This document shows, piece after piece, positions 43,447 through 52,679 of a stretch of 64,000 nucleotides of DNA. The stretch's first letter is position 1. Every line of letters begins with the position of its first letter. The stretch lies in NCBI RefSeq assembly GCF_900116255.1, contig NZ_FPAI01000003.1:124001-188000 (forward strand). The letters run 5' to 3'. Source of the stretch: Halolactibacillus miurensis. GTDB taxonomy: Bacteria; Bacillota; Bacilli; Bacillales; Amphibacillaceae. A program made the translations under genes and the position numbers. The notes under the pieces were generated by a model. The model had not been told where the DNA came from and searched no databases. It saw only the letters and a list, made by a program, of their open reading frames with translations.

Positions 43447-45234
43447 TTAACACTCTTCTGAACAAATGGTCTCAATCAAGCTAAACGTCGTCACATCAAC
43501 TAACCCGCGGTTACTAATACGAATATCCGGAATAACCGGTAACGCAATCAATGAAAACGTCATAAACGGCGCATGAAGGGGTGACCCTAAACGCACCCAA
43601 CCAGCTTTTAAGCCTTCTACCTGACGAAGCAAGTCCGCTTCTTTTAAATCTGACATGAGCCCAGCGATTGGCAGCGGCACAGAGGCGATGACTTCACCGT
43701 CTAATACACACACCATCCCGCCACCGATATCAGATAAATAATTGGCTGCCACAGCCATATCACTTTCACTCACACCCATCACGAGTAAGTTATGACTATC
43801 ATGCGCAACAGTTGAAGCGACAGCTCCGCGCTTAATGTGAAAACCGGTCACAAATTGATTGGAGATTTGCCCCGTCTTGTGGTGACGATCAATACAACTC
43901 AGTTTAATCACATCTTGGCTAAGATCGCTTTCGACGATACCATTGTTGATTGGTAACTCAACAACTTTTTTCTTCGTTCGCGCACTGTTTTCAATGACTT
44001 CAATCGCGTTGATATTTACTGATTGCTGGTGAGTGGTGTTAAAGTAAAAGTCCTCTGCCGTTAATACTTTCCCAACATTCACAGACTGATAATAATGCTT
44101 TGGATAGACAAAGGCAGGTGTCTCTTTAATTAATTGAGTTTCCTTAACAATCTGGTTTCCTTTCACAAATACATCTGTAATATCCATTGATGTTAAGTCA
44201 TCAAGTAAAATAATATCGGCCACTTTCCCTGGTGTTAAACTACCGTAGTCATCGTCTAGTTTAAAATACCGTGCAGTATTGAGTGTCGCTAATTTGATAG
44301 CTGTCACAGGATCGACACCTTCTTCAATGGCTCGTCTCACCACATGGTTGATTTGCCCTTGATTAATCAGTGTTTCAGGATAAATATCATCGGTCACAAG
44401 CATCAAGTGATCCGTTTCAATTTGATCTTCTGTGATCACTTTAATCACTTCCTTAACATCCTGCCACGCCGAACCTTCTCGAATCATCACGGTCATCCCG
44501 AAACGTAGTTTTTCAAGTGCCGCTTCTTTTGTGACTGTCTCATGACATGACGTGACGCCACTTAATAGATAGCTCGTTAAGTCTTCGATCGTTCCTTCAG
44601 GAAAGTGCCCAGTTGGTTGATAACCTTGTTTTAACGTCGCTTCAATCTCACCAATCATCTTCTCATCTCGATGAATCACTCCGGGATAATTCATTACTTC
44701 ACCTAAACCAACGACACCATCCCACATTAAACCTTCTTCAACATCTTCAACTGAAATCTTTGCGCCCGCATCTTCTAATCCATCGGTCGCTGGTACACAA
44801 GAAGGAAACGTTGTAAACACATGAATCGGCGCATTTCTCCCTTCTTCATGCATACGTTTCACCCCTTCAATTCCAAAGACATTCGCCATTTCATGTGGGT
44901 CCATAAAGACAGCTGTTGTGCCTTTTTTTACGGCCGCTTCACTAAACCCGGTGACCGAAAACATCGTACTCTCGACATGCATATGCCCATCCATTAATCC
45001 AGGTGCGATATACTTTCCTGTCGCATTTACTACTAAAGTCGCTTCACCAATCATCTGACTAGCGTCTCCGATAAAGGCAATCCGTTCATCCTTCATTGCC
45101 ACATCAATGCCTTCAATTAATTCACCTGTCACCACATTAACCAAGGTTCCATTTGTTATAACCGTATCGGCATAAGCCTTACCTTGAACAACATCCATTA
45201 ACTGCTTACTGACTTTATATAGTGGTTTTACCAT
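43447..45234 (-). CDS. ade: Adenine deaminase
   Basis: A 595-aa amidohydrolase that converts adenine to hypoxanthine. Metal ligands are in GLMDGHMHVESTM; VFMDPHEMANVFG, TGHFPEGT, DDIYPETL and GSLTPGKVADI are typical. The C-terminal domain has VAHDSHNLLVMG. Length fits the family. AAAGGGGAG precedes the ATG. It is a single-gene unit, and I do not see a purine riboswitch upstream. Confidence 0.96.
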   Translation of the reverse strand: MVKPLYKVSKQLMDVVQGKAYADTVITNGTLVNVVTGELIEGIDVAMKDERIAFIGDASQMIGEATLVVNATGKYIAPGLMDGHMHVESTMFSVTGFSEAAVKKGTTAVFMDPHEMANVFGIEGVKRMHEEGRNAPIHVFTTFPSCVPATDGLEDAGAKISVEDVEEGLMWDGVVGLGEVMNYPGVIHRDEKMIGEIEATLKQGYQPTGHFPEGTIEDLTSYLLSGVTSCHETVTKEAALEKLRFGMTVMIREGSAWQDVKEVIKVITEDQIETDHLMLVTDDIYPETLINQGQINHVVRRAIEEGVDPVTAIKLATLNTARYFKLDDDYGSLTPGKVADIILLDDLTSMDITDVFVKGNQIVKETQLIKETPAFVYPKHYYQSVNVGKVLTAEDFYFNTTHQQSVNINAIEVIENSARTKKKVVELPINNGIVESDLSQDVIKLSCIDRHHKTGQISNQFVTGFHIKRGAVASTVAHDSHNLLVMGVSESDMAVAANYLSDIGGGMVCVLDGEVIASVPLPIAGLMSDLKEADLLRQVEGLKAGWVRLGSPLHAPFMTFSLIALPVIPDIRISNRGLVDVTTFSLIETICSEEC

Positions 45235-45375
45235 CCTATAACTCCCCTTTAATTTGATATTTTTGTGTATTACGTCTGTTTATTCATGTTGATTCTTTTC
45301 TAGTTTTCTTACTTCTTACTTCTCTTCAGCACTTTATGATCTTTGACTTTCTATTTTGCTTTGTATTTGGCTAAA

Positions 45376-45422
45376 GAAAAACACCGCAGGTGTACCCATC
45401 GATTGGATACACCTGTGGTGTT
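45376..45422 (-). terminator. Terminator of the HAD phosphatase gene
   Basis: ACACCGCAGGTGTACCC and GGATACACCTGTGGTGTT form a long stem with few mismatches, and the minus transcript runs into TTTTTC. Confidence 0.85.
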
Positions 45423-45517
45423 AAACATACAATCGATGTAGTCCAGTGATTTACGGTCACTCAGGTAGAAACGCTTACGCCAATTCATAAGCTTATACAT
45501 CTTCCATTATTTGTTTA

Positions 45518-46372
45518 TCATGACGACAAAATATGTGTGTTTAAGTAATCACTAACCCCGTTTTCATCATTTGTCAACCGCGTCACATCATCGGTCATCG
45601 CTTTTAATTCATCAGGAGCATTTTTCATCGCGACACTAAAACCGGCATATTCAAACATCGGCACGTCATTAAAGCTATCACCCATTACTAAAATATCCGC
45701 TGGGTCGATATTGAGTTTCGTTAAAACAGCTTGAATGCCTGTCGCTTTATTTTTCTCTGTCACCATAATTTCAACATTTGCGGGTGTTGAAGAAGAGGTT
45801 GAGAACGGATAACGTGCATGAATCTCGTTTAATCGCGCTTTCCACTGATCTAGCTTAGAGGCATCTTTACTAAAACAATAAAACTTTGAGTAACCAATAT
45901 CTTTCACCTCATCAACCCAGGTAATGCCACCACCAATCGCTTCAACACGCTCATTCCATTCACTACCTAAAATATCAGCTGGTTTCTCACCTGAAATTTC
46001 CGCTTTTAACATCGCTTGGTCTTGTTTTAACGCAACACCTTCACCTGTCGTTGGGAAGACTTCATAATAGATATTTAGCTCACGAGCGGCCGCGATGACG
46101 TCTTTCACAAGTGGAAAATCAAGCGTATGTTGGAAAAGTAATTCTTCTCCTAAATAACCCGTCATGCCATTTGAACTAATAATCCCGTCAACTTCAAATC
46201 CAACGGGTGCCCGGGTTAAAATCTCACTTTGCCCACGACCCGTCGCGATAAAGACCGGTATGTCTTTCGCTCTGACTTGTTGAATTGTCGTCATCGTTTC
46301 TTCGCTGACATAATTATCTTCACGTAATAACGTTCCATCCATGTCTAAAAAAATCGCTTTTGGTTGTCTCAT
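45518..46372 (-). CDS. Cof-type HAD-IIB phosphatase
   Basis: A 284-aa HAD hydrolase with nucleophile Asp in IFLDMDGTLL (about residues 8-17), motif II in PVFIATGRG, and motif IV in ILVMGDSFNDVPMFEYAG. The cap between motifs II and III is of the Cof (type IIB) kind. Members dephosphorylate sugar phosphates, FMN or thiamine intermediates. GGAGGG precedes the ATG. It is divergent from the TPP-controlled thiW gene; a thiamine link is possible but unproven. Confidence 0.9.
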   Translation of the reverse strand: MRQPKAIFLDMDGTLLREDNYVSEETMTTIQQVRAKDIPVFIATGRGQSEILTRAPVGFEVDGIISSNGMTGYLGEELLFQHTLDFPLVKDVIAAARELNIYYEVFPTTGEGVALKQDQAMLKAEISGEKPADILGSEWNERVEAIGGGITWVDEVKDIGYSKFYCFSKDASKLDQWKARLNEIHARYPFSTSSSTPANVEIMVTEKNKATGIQAVLTKLNIDPADILVMGDSFNDVPMFEYAGFSVAMKNAPDELKAMTDDVTRLTNDENGVSDYLNTHILSS

Positions 46373-46512
46373 CTTTATCCCTCCGCATCGATATTAAGAA
46401 TCAGTATAGCATGAATTACACGTCTGTGCGATACATACACAATGTCTCAATTTTCAGTCGATTATTTACCGTGACTATGTTAAAGTGAAGTCAAACATCA
46501 TACTTTTAAAAG

Positions 46513-46604
46513 ACTACTAGGGGTGCCCACATAGGGCTGAGAGAAAACACATGTTTTTGACCCTTATTGACCTGATCTAGTTCGTACTAGCGGAGGGAAG
46601 TAGT
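46513..46604 (+). ncRNA. TPP (THI-box) riboswitch
   Basis: P1 is ACTACT (46513-46518) with AGTAGT (46599-46604). Inside are GGGGTGCCC, the conserved GGCTGAGA, ACCCTT, GACCTGATCTAG and GCGGAGGGAAGT. TPP binding should turn off thiW. TCAGGTC just after it (46609-46615) is complementary to the conserved GACCTGA at 46569-46575 and may form the alternative state. Confidence 0.95.
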
Positions 46605-46661
46605 AACGTCAGGTCTTGTCTTTTATCGTATATTACCACGATGAAAGGAGGCTATTTTTTT

Positions 46662-47186
46662 ATGTTTAAAACCCGCATTTTGACAGAAACTGCGATTTTT
46701 ATCGCCATTGGTGTCATTGGTTCGACTTTTTTAGCGATAAGCTTCGGTCCTTATCGCGCGCTGTTTATTCAACATCTATTGAATGTCATCATCGCTGTCT
46801 TTTACGGGACTCAACGGGCGGTGACCGTCAGTTTCACTGTTGCCTTACTGCGAAACTTGTTGGGAATCGGGACGCTATTTGCTTTTCCTGGCGGGATGAT
46901 TGGCGCTTGTTTCGCTGGGCTATGTTACCGGATGAAACCGTCCATTTACGCCGCTGCTTTGGGCGAGGTCATCGGAACCGGTCTGATTGCGGCAATTGTC
47001 TCACGCCAAATCAGTCAGTTACTGACAGGCGAGTTGTTACCGTTATTCTTTTTTGTGCCTGGTTTCTTGATCAGCAGTGCCACTGGGGCGTTAATAGCTA
47101 TCTTGTTGTATGTAAAAAAAGGCGCCTTGTTGCAACGTGTATTTAAACGCGCACCAACAGCCCACATAAACGCTCGCAACGAGTAA
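46662..47186 (+). CDS. thiW: Thiamine-precursor ECF transporter S component ThiW
   Basis: A 174-aa hydrophobic protein with about five or six membrane segments. The start KTRILTETAIFIAIGVIGS and the FAFPGGMIGACFAGL and GEVIGTGLI stretches are typical of ThiW. It is the substrate-binding subunit of an energy-coupling-factor importer, thought to take up the thiazole precursor; the shared ATPases and EcfT are encoded elsewhere. AAAGGAGG lies 10 nt before the ATG at 46662. TPP riboswitch control supports the call. Confidence 0.9.
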   Translation: MFKTRILTETAIFIAIGVIGSTFLAISFGPYRALFIQHLLNVIIAVFYGTQRAVTVSFTVALLRNLLGIGTLFAFPGGMIGACFAGLCYRMKPSIYAAALGEVIGTGLIAAIVSRQISQLLTGELLPLFFFVPGFLISSATGALIAILLYVKKGALLQRVFKRAPTAHINARNE

Positions 47187-47193
47187 ATATACG

Positions 47194-47233
47194 AAAAAGC
47201 CAAGCCCTTTAATTAAATGGGGCTTGGCTTTTT
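47194..47233. terminator. Shared terminator between thiW and the CBS-domain gene
   Basis: AAAAAGCCAAGCCC at 47194-47207 and GGGCTTGGCTTTTT at 47220-47233 pair perfectly. Confidence 0.95.
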
Positions 47234-47236
47234 CTA

Positions 47237-48607
47237 TTAGGATTCATCATTGATTGTTTCTTTTTCTTCCTTGCCTTCGTGATGAATATGCGAAGATTGT
47301 TCTTGGTCTACTTTCACATATACTTCCTCAATCCGCTTATCAGACACAGACAAAATATCAAACTGAACGTTTTGATAATGAATCGGTTCTTTATAATGGT
47401 TATCCGGGATTGACCCGATATAGTCGGTAAGAAAACCATTCAGTGTTTCAAATTCATCAACCGGTAACTCTAGACCGAATAGATGATTTAAATCGATTAA
47501 ATGAATGGTCCCCTTAACGGTTGCTTCATGATGGGAATGCTTCAATACCTCATCGTCATCAACACTACGTCCGTGCTCACTAGAAATCTCTCCGATAATT
47601 TCTTCAATAAGATCTTCTAGTGTGACTAAACCATCGGTTCCGCCATACTCATCAACAATAATGGCCATGTGGATGTTCTCCCTCTGCATATCTGTTAATA
47701 AAGTATCAATTGATTGATGCTCCATCACAAAATATGGTTTACGCATAATATCGGCTAAATTAAACTGGGTTTTATCCGCCTCTATCATGACAATTAAGTC
47801 TTTTGTATGCAGGACACCAATAATTTCATCTAAGTCTTCTTTATAGACTGGGAAACGCGTATAACGATGTTCTTTAATCATCTCAATCACTTCTTCAAAT
47901 GATGACTCGACATCAATCGCTTCAATTTCGGTGCGGTGCGTCATAATATCTGAAACGTCTTTATCATTGAATTCAAAGATATTATGAATCAGACGCTTTT
48001 CACTCGATTCAATCGTACCTTTTTCATCACCAATATCCACCATCATTCTAATTTCTTCTTCTGTCACATCTTCGTCTTCGTCATTAGGATCGACGCCAAA
48101 TAACCGTGAGACCGTATTGGTTGAAAAGTTTAAAATCCTTACGACGGGTAAACTAACCTTAAATAATAAGGTAATCGGCTTGACCGCAAAATTCGCGACC
48201 TTCTCTTTTCGTTTCAACGCGACTTGTTTTGGTACAAGTTCACCGAACACTAACGTCATATATGACAAAATGATTGTCACAATAACTAAACTTAGCGTCT
48301 CAAGTACATTTAAAGATAACGGTAAAAACCCTCTGAGTGCCACGGCTAGCGGCTCACTAAATACATCCGCCGCGAACGCACTTGCTAAGAAACCCGCAAG
48401 CGTAATCCCAATTTGAATCGTCGCGAGGAATCTCCCCGGTTGTGACAGCAGTTTATCAAGTGCTTGGGCAGTTTTATCGCCTCGTTCCGCCATTCGTTTT
48501 ACTTTATTATCATTCAATGATACTAACGCAATTTCTGATGCTGCAAAAAAGGCGTTCAGTGAGATTAAAATCACCAACGCTACAACAGCTATTCCCATGG
48601 TTGTCAT
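47237..48607 (-). CDS. CNNM/CBS/CorC-domain protein (hemolysin-like family)
   Basis: A 456-aa protein: a CNNM membrane domain with three or four segments over residues 1-190 (FFAASEIALVSLNDNKVKR), two CBS domains at about 210-335 (IMTHRTEIEAID, IIGVLHTKDL, IVDEYGGTDGLVTLEDLIEEIIGEI), and a CorC/HlyC domain at the end with an acidic tail. The family is linked to magnesium export; the hemolysin name is historical. Which of two close ATGs is used is unclear. It is a single-gene unit. Confidence 0.88.
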   Translation of the reverse strand: MTTMGIAVVALVILISLNAFFAASEIALVSLNDNKVKRMAERGDKTAQALDKLLSQPGRFLATIQIGITLAGFLASAFAADVFSEPLAVALRGFLPLSLNVLETLSLVIVTIILSYMTLVFGELVPKQVALKRKEKVANFAVKPITLLFKVSLPVVRILNFSTNTVSRLFGVDPNDEDEDVTEEEIRMMVDIGDEKGTIESSEKRLIHNIFEFNDKDVSDIMTHRTEIEAIDVESSFEEVIEMIKEHRYTRFPVYKEDLDEIIGVLHTKDLIVMIEADKTQFNLADIMRKPYFVMEHQSIDTLLTDMQRENIHMAIIVDEYGGTDGLVTLEDLIEEIIGEISSEHGRSVDDDEVLKHSHHEATVKGTIHLIDLNHLFGLELPVDEFETLNGFLTDYIGSIPDNHYKEPIHYQNVQFDILSVSDKRIEEVYVKVDQEQSSHIHHEGKEEKETINDES

Positions 48608-48808
48608 CCACTCCTAATTTAATAATCTAATTCTTAGTATAACGAATCTTTTCCTGCTTGTCTTTTATTTCTCCTTAAGAAAGGAATGAACACTTAGTTT
48701 AAACGGACTAATTATCACCTATTTTCATACTCACTACAGTAAAGTATTCACCGAAGCATCGATAACCAAACCTCTATCACTTTAAAAAAGAATAAACATC
48801 CCCTGTTT

Positions 48809-48824
48809 TGATTATTAACTATCA
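48809..48824 (+). promoter_or_regulatory. Upstream operator copy for the RpiR-nag operon
   Basis: TGATTATTAACTATCA matches the perfect downstream palindrome at 14 of 16 positions. The two are 32 bp apart, about three helical turns. Confidence 0.6.
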
Positions 48825-48839
48825 TTTTTAAAATTATAT

Positions 48840-48868
48840 TTGATAGTTAACTATCATTTTGGTATAAT
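48840..48868 (+). promoter_or_regulatory. Promoter and main operator of the RpiR-nag operon
   Basis: TTGATA at 48840-48845 and TATAAT at 48863-48868 are 17 bp apart. The perfect palindrome TGATAGTTAACTATCA at 48841-48856 fills the spacer, where a bound repressor would block RNA polymerase. Confidence 0.8.
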
Positions 48869-48890
48869 GATCATAAGAAAGGGTGATGAT

Positions 48891-49718
48891 ATGGAAGATT
48901 ACACATCCATTCCCGCTTCCCGGCGGTTGGAATTGTTAAAAAATCAATTCACCAAATCAGAATTCAAGTTATATGAGTATATTTTGGCCCACTTAGATTT
49001 AGTTGTTTACCACTCGCTCTCGGAGCTCAGTGAACAAGCTAAAGTTGCCGAAGCCACGAGTTTGCGATTTTTTAAAAAGTTACATTATAGCGGCTTTCAG
49101 GCGTTTAAATTTGACCTTGCGAAAGAACAACCCATCGATGACTCAAAAGAAACCGATATGTATACCCGTGTAAAAAACGAGATGATTGACTCTATCGAGA
49201 CCAATCACGATCTATTGAATCAATCTCAACTACAGAACGTGGCAAAACTTCTTGATGAGAAAACAGAGAGCGTGATTTTTGCCATCGGTGCCTCAGGCAT
49301 TGCGGCGCTTGATTTTCAAAACCAACTGATGCGCGTCGGTAAAAATATCGATGTCGTCACCGATACCCATACACAAATTATGCGCGCAGCCAATGCGACA
49401 GCCGACACGCTGTTAATGGCGATCAGCTTAAGCGGTAGCACAAAGTCGCTGATTGAAAGTACCGCTATCGCCAAAAAGAAAGGGGCACATGTGGTCAGTT
49501 TGACTGGTTTTTTAAAATCACCTCTCACGAAAGTGAGTGATGACACGATCCTAACCCATGTGAAAGAGCATCCGTTAGAACGCGGGACGCTCTCAGGTAA
49601 AGTTGCTCAACTGTTTGTGATTGATGCCTTATGCATGACCTATATTCAGCTTCATAAAGCGGAAGCAAAAACGCGACGAGAAGAAATTACCGCCTTTACT
49701 GCGGATAAACTCTATTAG
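48891..49718 (+). CDS. RpiR-family (MurR-like) regulator
   Basis: A 275-aa protein with an N-terminal RpiR helix-turn-helix (about 10-80, LSELSEQAKVAEATSLRFFKKL) and a SIS sugar-phosphate domain (about 115-250, VIFAIGASGIAALDFQNQ, LLMAISLSGSTKSL). AAAGGGTG precedes the ATG at 48891; the frame to 48840 runs through the promoter and is rejected. It is the first gene before nagA and nagB, so it probably senses an amino-sugar phosphate and controls its own operon via the twin palindromes. Activator or repressor is not known; operator position favours repressor. Confidence 0.9.
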   Translation: MEDYTSIPASRRLELLKNQFTKSEFKLYEYILAHLDLVVYHSLSELSEQAKVAEATSLRFFKKLHYSGFQAFKFDLAKEQPIDDSKETDMYTRVKNEMIDSIETNHDLLNQSQLQNVAKLLDEKTESVIFAIGASGIAALDFQNQLMRVGKNIDVVTDTHTQIMRAANATADTLLMAISLSGSTKSLIESTAIAKKKGAHVVSLTGFLKSPLTKVSDDTILTHVKEHPLERGTLSGKVAQLFVIDALCMTYIQLHKAEAKTRREEITAFTADKLY

Positions 49719-49734
49719 AAAGGATGTTTTGTCT

Positions 49735-50886
49735 ATGTATATTAAAGATGCCCGACTATATTTACCGAATGAGACCCTCACCGGTGACTTAGTCATTAAA
49801 GACGGGAAAATTACTGCCATTTTAACATCTGGCCATATCGATGACTCAGATGATGCGATCATTGACGCACGCGGCTTATCCGTCATCCCTGGCTTTATTG
49901 ATAGCCATATTCACGGAGCGAATGGATATGATGCGATGGATGATGATCCAAAAGCTATTTCAGAAATGGCTAAACATCTCGTGAAAGAAGGGACGACGTC
50001 GTTTCTTGCGACAACCATGACTGAAAGTGTGGAGGCGATTGAGAAAGCCTTAATTCACGCTAAGAATACCGATACAGCTGTTCAGACAGCTGAACTACTC
50101 GGTGTCCATTTAGAAGGACCATTTGTGAATGTCGTAAAAAAAGGCGCGCAGCCTGAGCAACATATTATAAAGCCTGACCTTGACTTATTTAAACGTTGGC
50201 AAACGCTTAGTGGCAACAAAATTAAAACAGTCACAATGGCACCTGAAGAAGACACAGACGGCGCCTTTGTTAAAGCGTTAAGAGAAACTGGCGTCAACGT
50301 TTCAATGGGACACACCGATGTCTCATTCGAAGAAGCCAAACAAGCGACTAAATATGGGGTCAATCAAGTGACTCACTTATGTAATCAAATGAACGGGATT
50401 CATCACCGTGATGTCGGATTAGTTGGGGCGAGCTTCTTACTGCCACACTTACAGCTCGAACTGATTTCAGACGGGATTCACGTGTCTCCAGAGATGTTAC
50501 AACTGATTTACAATAACGTCGGCAGTGATCGATTAATGTTAATTACCGATGCGATGCGCGCAAAAGGGATGGAAGATGGCACTTACACCCTTGGTGGTCA
50601 AACCGTGCACGTAAAAAACAACAAAGCCACACTGGATGATGGCACACTCGCAGGTAGTGTTCTACCAATGATTGATGCCGCTAAACGTATGCTTGATTTA
50701 GACGGGACGACGCTTGAAGATATTATCCAAATGGCTTCTGTCAATCCAGCTCGTCAGCTTGGAGTCTTTGACCGTAAAGGTTCAATAGAAGTAGGTAAAG
50801 ATGCCGATCTGTTAATCATCGATCAAGATTTACACTTACACAAAACCATCACCAAAGGTGTGGTAGCATATGAGGGGGATTTCTAA
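49735..50886 (+). CDS. nagA: N-acetylglucosamine-6-phosphate deacetylase
   Basis: A 383-aa amidohydrolase. IPGFIDSHIHGANGYDAMD holds the metal His residues, LGVHLEGPFVN the Glu ligand, MGHTDVSFEEA and VTHLCNQMNGIHHR the later ligands, and LITDAMRAKG the catalytic Asp. It deacetylates GlcNAc-6-P to GlcN-6-P. The ATG at 49735 gives the usual NagA start; a TTG at 49729 is the alternative. Its stop overlaps the nagB ATG as TAATG. Confidence 0.96.
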   Translation: MYIKDARLYLPNETLTGDLVIKDGKITAILTSGHIDDSDDAIIDARGLSVIPGFIDSHIHGANGYDAMDDDPKAISEMAKHLVKEGTTSFLATTMTESVEAIEKALIHAKNTDTAVQTAELLGVHLEGPFVNVVKKGAQPEQHIIKPDLDLFKRWQTLSGNKIKTVTMAPEEDTDGAFVKALRETGVNVSMGHTDVSFEEAKQATKYGVNQVTHLCNQMNGIHHRDVGLVGASFLLPHLQLELISDGIHVSPEMLQLIYNNVGSDRLMLITDAMRAKGMEDGTYTLGGQTVHVKNNKATLDDGTLAGSVLPMIDAAKRMLDLDGTTLEDIIQMASVNPARQLGVFDRKGSIEVGKDADLLIIDQDLHLHKTITKGVVAYEGDF

Positions 50887-51647
50887 TGAATATTATTGTT
50901 TGTCAAAATTATGACCATTTAAGTGACTATGCGAAAGACTTAGTGATTAACACTATCAACAACAACGACAAGCCAGTTCTTGGCCTGGCGACTGGTTCAA
51001 CACCAGAAGGTATGTATCAGGCGCTTATTAAAGCTTATCAAGAAAAACACGTGTCATTTAAAGATGTCACGACATTTAACTTAGACGAATATATCGGATT
51101 GGGTAAAGAAGATCCGAATAGTTATCACCACTTTATGGATGAACACTTGTTTAACTATGTTGATATTGATCAAAATGAAACGTTTGTCCCACCCGGCAAT
51201 ACTGATAATCACGAACAAGCATGTCTTGACTATGAACAAAACATGCACCGTCATGGCGACATTGACTTGCAAGTCCTTGGTCTTGGTGTTAACGGTCATA
51301 TCGGTTTTAACGAACCTGGTACGCCGTTTGATACAAGAACACACGTCATTGAACTTGACGAGTCAACGCGTGTTGCCAATGCTCGTTTCTTTGATTCGAT
51401 TGATGACGTACCAACACATGCTATTACGATGGGAATTGAGACGATTATGGAAAGTAAACAAATCGTTCTACTTGCTTCTGGCGACAGTAAAAAAGAAGCC
51501 GTTCAACGCCTTGTAAATGGCGAAGAAACACCTGATTTCCCTGCATCTATTTTACACCGTCATAACAACGTGACCGTCATTTTAGACCGTGACGCTGCTA
51601 GCCTACTATCGGTTGAGCAAATTGATCAGGTTGTTGGACCTAAATAA
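50886..51647 (+). CDS. nagB: Glucosamine-6-phosphate deaminase
   Basis: A 253-aa protein that turns GlcN-6-P into fructose 6-phosphate and ammonia. LGLATGSTPEGMYQAL is the phosphate loop, FNLDEYIGL carries the catalytic Asp, and LGLGVNGHIGFNEPG the catalytic His-Glu region. Its length is that of the short Bacilli NagB without the allosteric tail. It completes the nag operon. Confidence 0.97.
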   Translation: MNIIVCQNYDHLSDYAKDLVINTINNNDKPVLGLATGSTPEGMYQALIKAYQEKHVSFKDVTTFNLDEYIGLGKEDPNSYHHFMDEHLFNYVDIDQNETFVPPGNTDNHEQACLDYEQNMHRHGDIDLQVLGLGVNGHIGFNEPGTPFDTRTHVIELDESTRVANARFFDSIDDVPTHAITMGIETIMESKQIVLLASGDSKKEAVQRLVNGEETPDFPASILHRHNNVTVILDRDAASLLSVEQIDQVVGPK

Positions 51648-51674
51648 TCACGTCATTTTAATGTGACATAGATA

Positions 51675-51714
51675 AAAACGCTCCCTTAGGTAATCACACC
51701 TAAGGGAGCGTTTG
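51675..51714. terminator. Shared terminator between nagB and the aldo-keto reductase
   Basis: AAACGCTCCCTTAGGT and ACCTAAGGGAGCGTTT form a perfect stem around a short loop; usable in both directions. Confidence 0.92.
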
Positions 51715-51727
51715 TCTTCTTACATAG

Positions 51728-52567
51728 TTATCGTTTATTGAATGTAGATGGGTCAGGCCCTACCCGTTCATCTTTATTTAGCTGATTTATCTTCTTCATT
51801 TCATCATGTGTCAATTCAAAATCAAATACATCCGCATTCTCTTTCATTCGGTGGACCTTTGTTGATTTTGGAATTGTTACGACGCCACTTTGAATATCCC
51901 AGCGCACGAGTACTTGAGCGACTGATTTATTATGATGGGCCGCAATTTCTTTTAAAACGTCATTATCGAAAAGTTGACCTTGTTTAAGCGGGGACCATGC
52001 TTCTACTTGAATGTTATGGTCACGACAGAAATGTCGTAATGGTTCTTGTGTTAAGTGCGGGTGAAACTCCACTTGATTCACCATCGGTGTAATGTCAGAC
52101 CCTTGAATCAATGTTTTTAAATGTTCCTCTTTAAAGTTGCTCACACCAATCGCTCGCACTTTCTTTTCTTGATACAATTTTTCAAACGCCCGCCACGTCT
52201 CTTCGTATAAATTCGCCTCTGGCACCGGCCAGTGAATGAGATATAAATCAAGGTAATCCAGTCCTAAACGTTCTAACGTTGCTTCAAACGCCTTTAACGT
52301 TGAGTCATATCCTTGGTCAGCGTTCCATAGTTTTGATGTGATGAATAATTCTTCTCTTGGGACATCGACCGCTTTTAGTGCTTCGCCAACGCCAGTTTCA
52401 TTGCCATAGACACTTGCCGTATCAATGCTGCGGTAACCACTCTCAATCGCATCAATGACGGCTTGTTTTACTTCAGGTCCATCTTCTACTTTAAAGACAC
52501 CAAGACCGACCCACGGCATTTCTACACCGTTAGCTAGCTTTGTCGTACTCGTTAAATCTTTTAACAT
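51728..52567 (-). CDS. Aldo-keto reductase 1
   Basis: A 279-aa AKR of the 2,5-diketo-gluconate reductase type. The tetrad is Asp in YRSIDTASVYGNE with its Tyr, Lys in FITSKLWNAD and His in YLIHWPVPEA; the NADPH site is in VTIPKSTKVHRMKEN. It reduces aldehydes or ketones with NADPH; substrate unknown. It is 112 nt downstream of a close paralogue on the same strand. Confidence 0.92.
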   Translation of the reverse strand: MLKDLTSTTKLANGVEMPWVGLGVFKVEDGPEVKQAVIDAIESGYRSIDTASVYGNETGVGEALKAVDVPREELFITSKLWNADQGYDSTLKAFEATLERLGLDYLDLYLIHWPVPEANLYEETWRAFEKLYQEKKVRAIGVSNFKEEHLKTLIQGSDITPMVNQVEFHPHLTQEPLRHFCRDHNIQVEAWSPLKQGQLFDNDVLKEIAAHHNKSVAQVLVRWDIQSGVVTIPKSTKVHRMKENADVFDFELTHDEMKKINQLNKDERVGPDPSTFNKR

Positions 52568-52679
52568 AAAAAATCCTCCTTATAACGATTGTTCCTCATC
52601 TTTTTTGGTCTGTCTCATTTTCACTCATAGTTATTGTTTACCCGAAATCACCCGGTATTAAAAGTCTATGTGTTAGACT

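Noticed and set aside
48840-48890. 17-residue N-terminal extension of the RpiR-family regulator
   Set aside because: It starts inside the promoter and operator; the ATG at 48891 has a good ribosome site.
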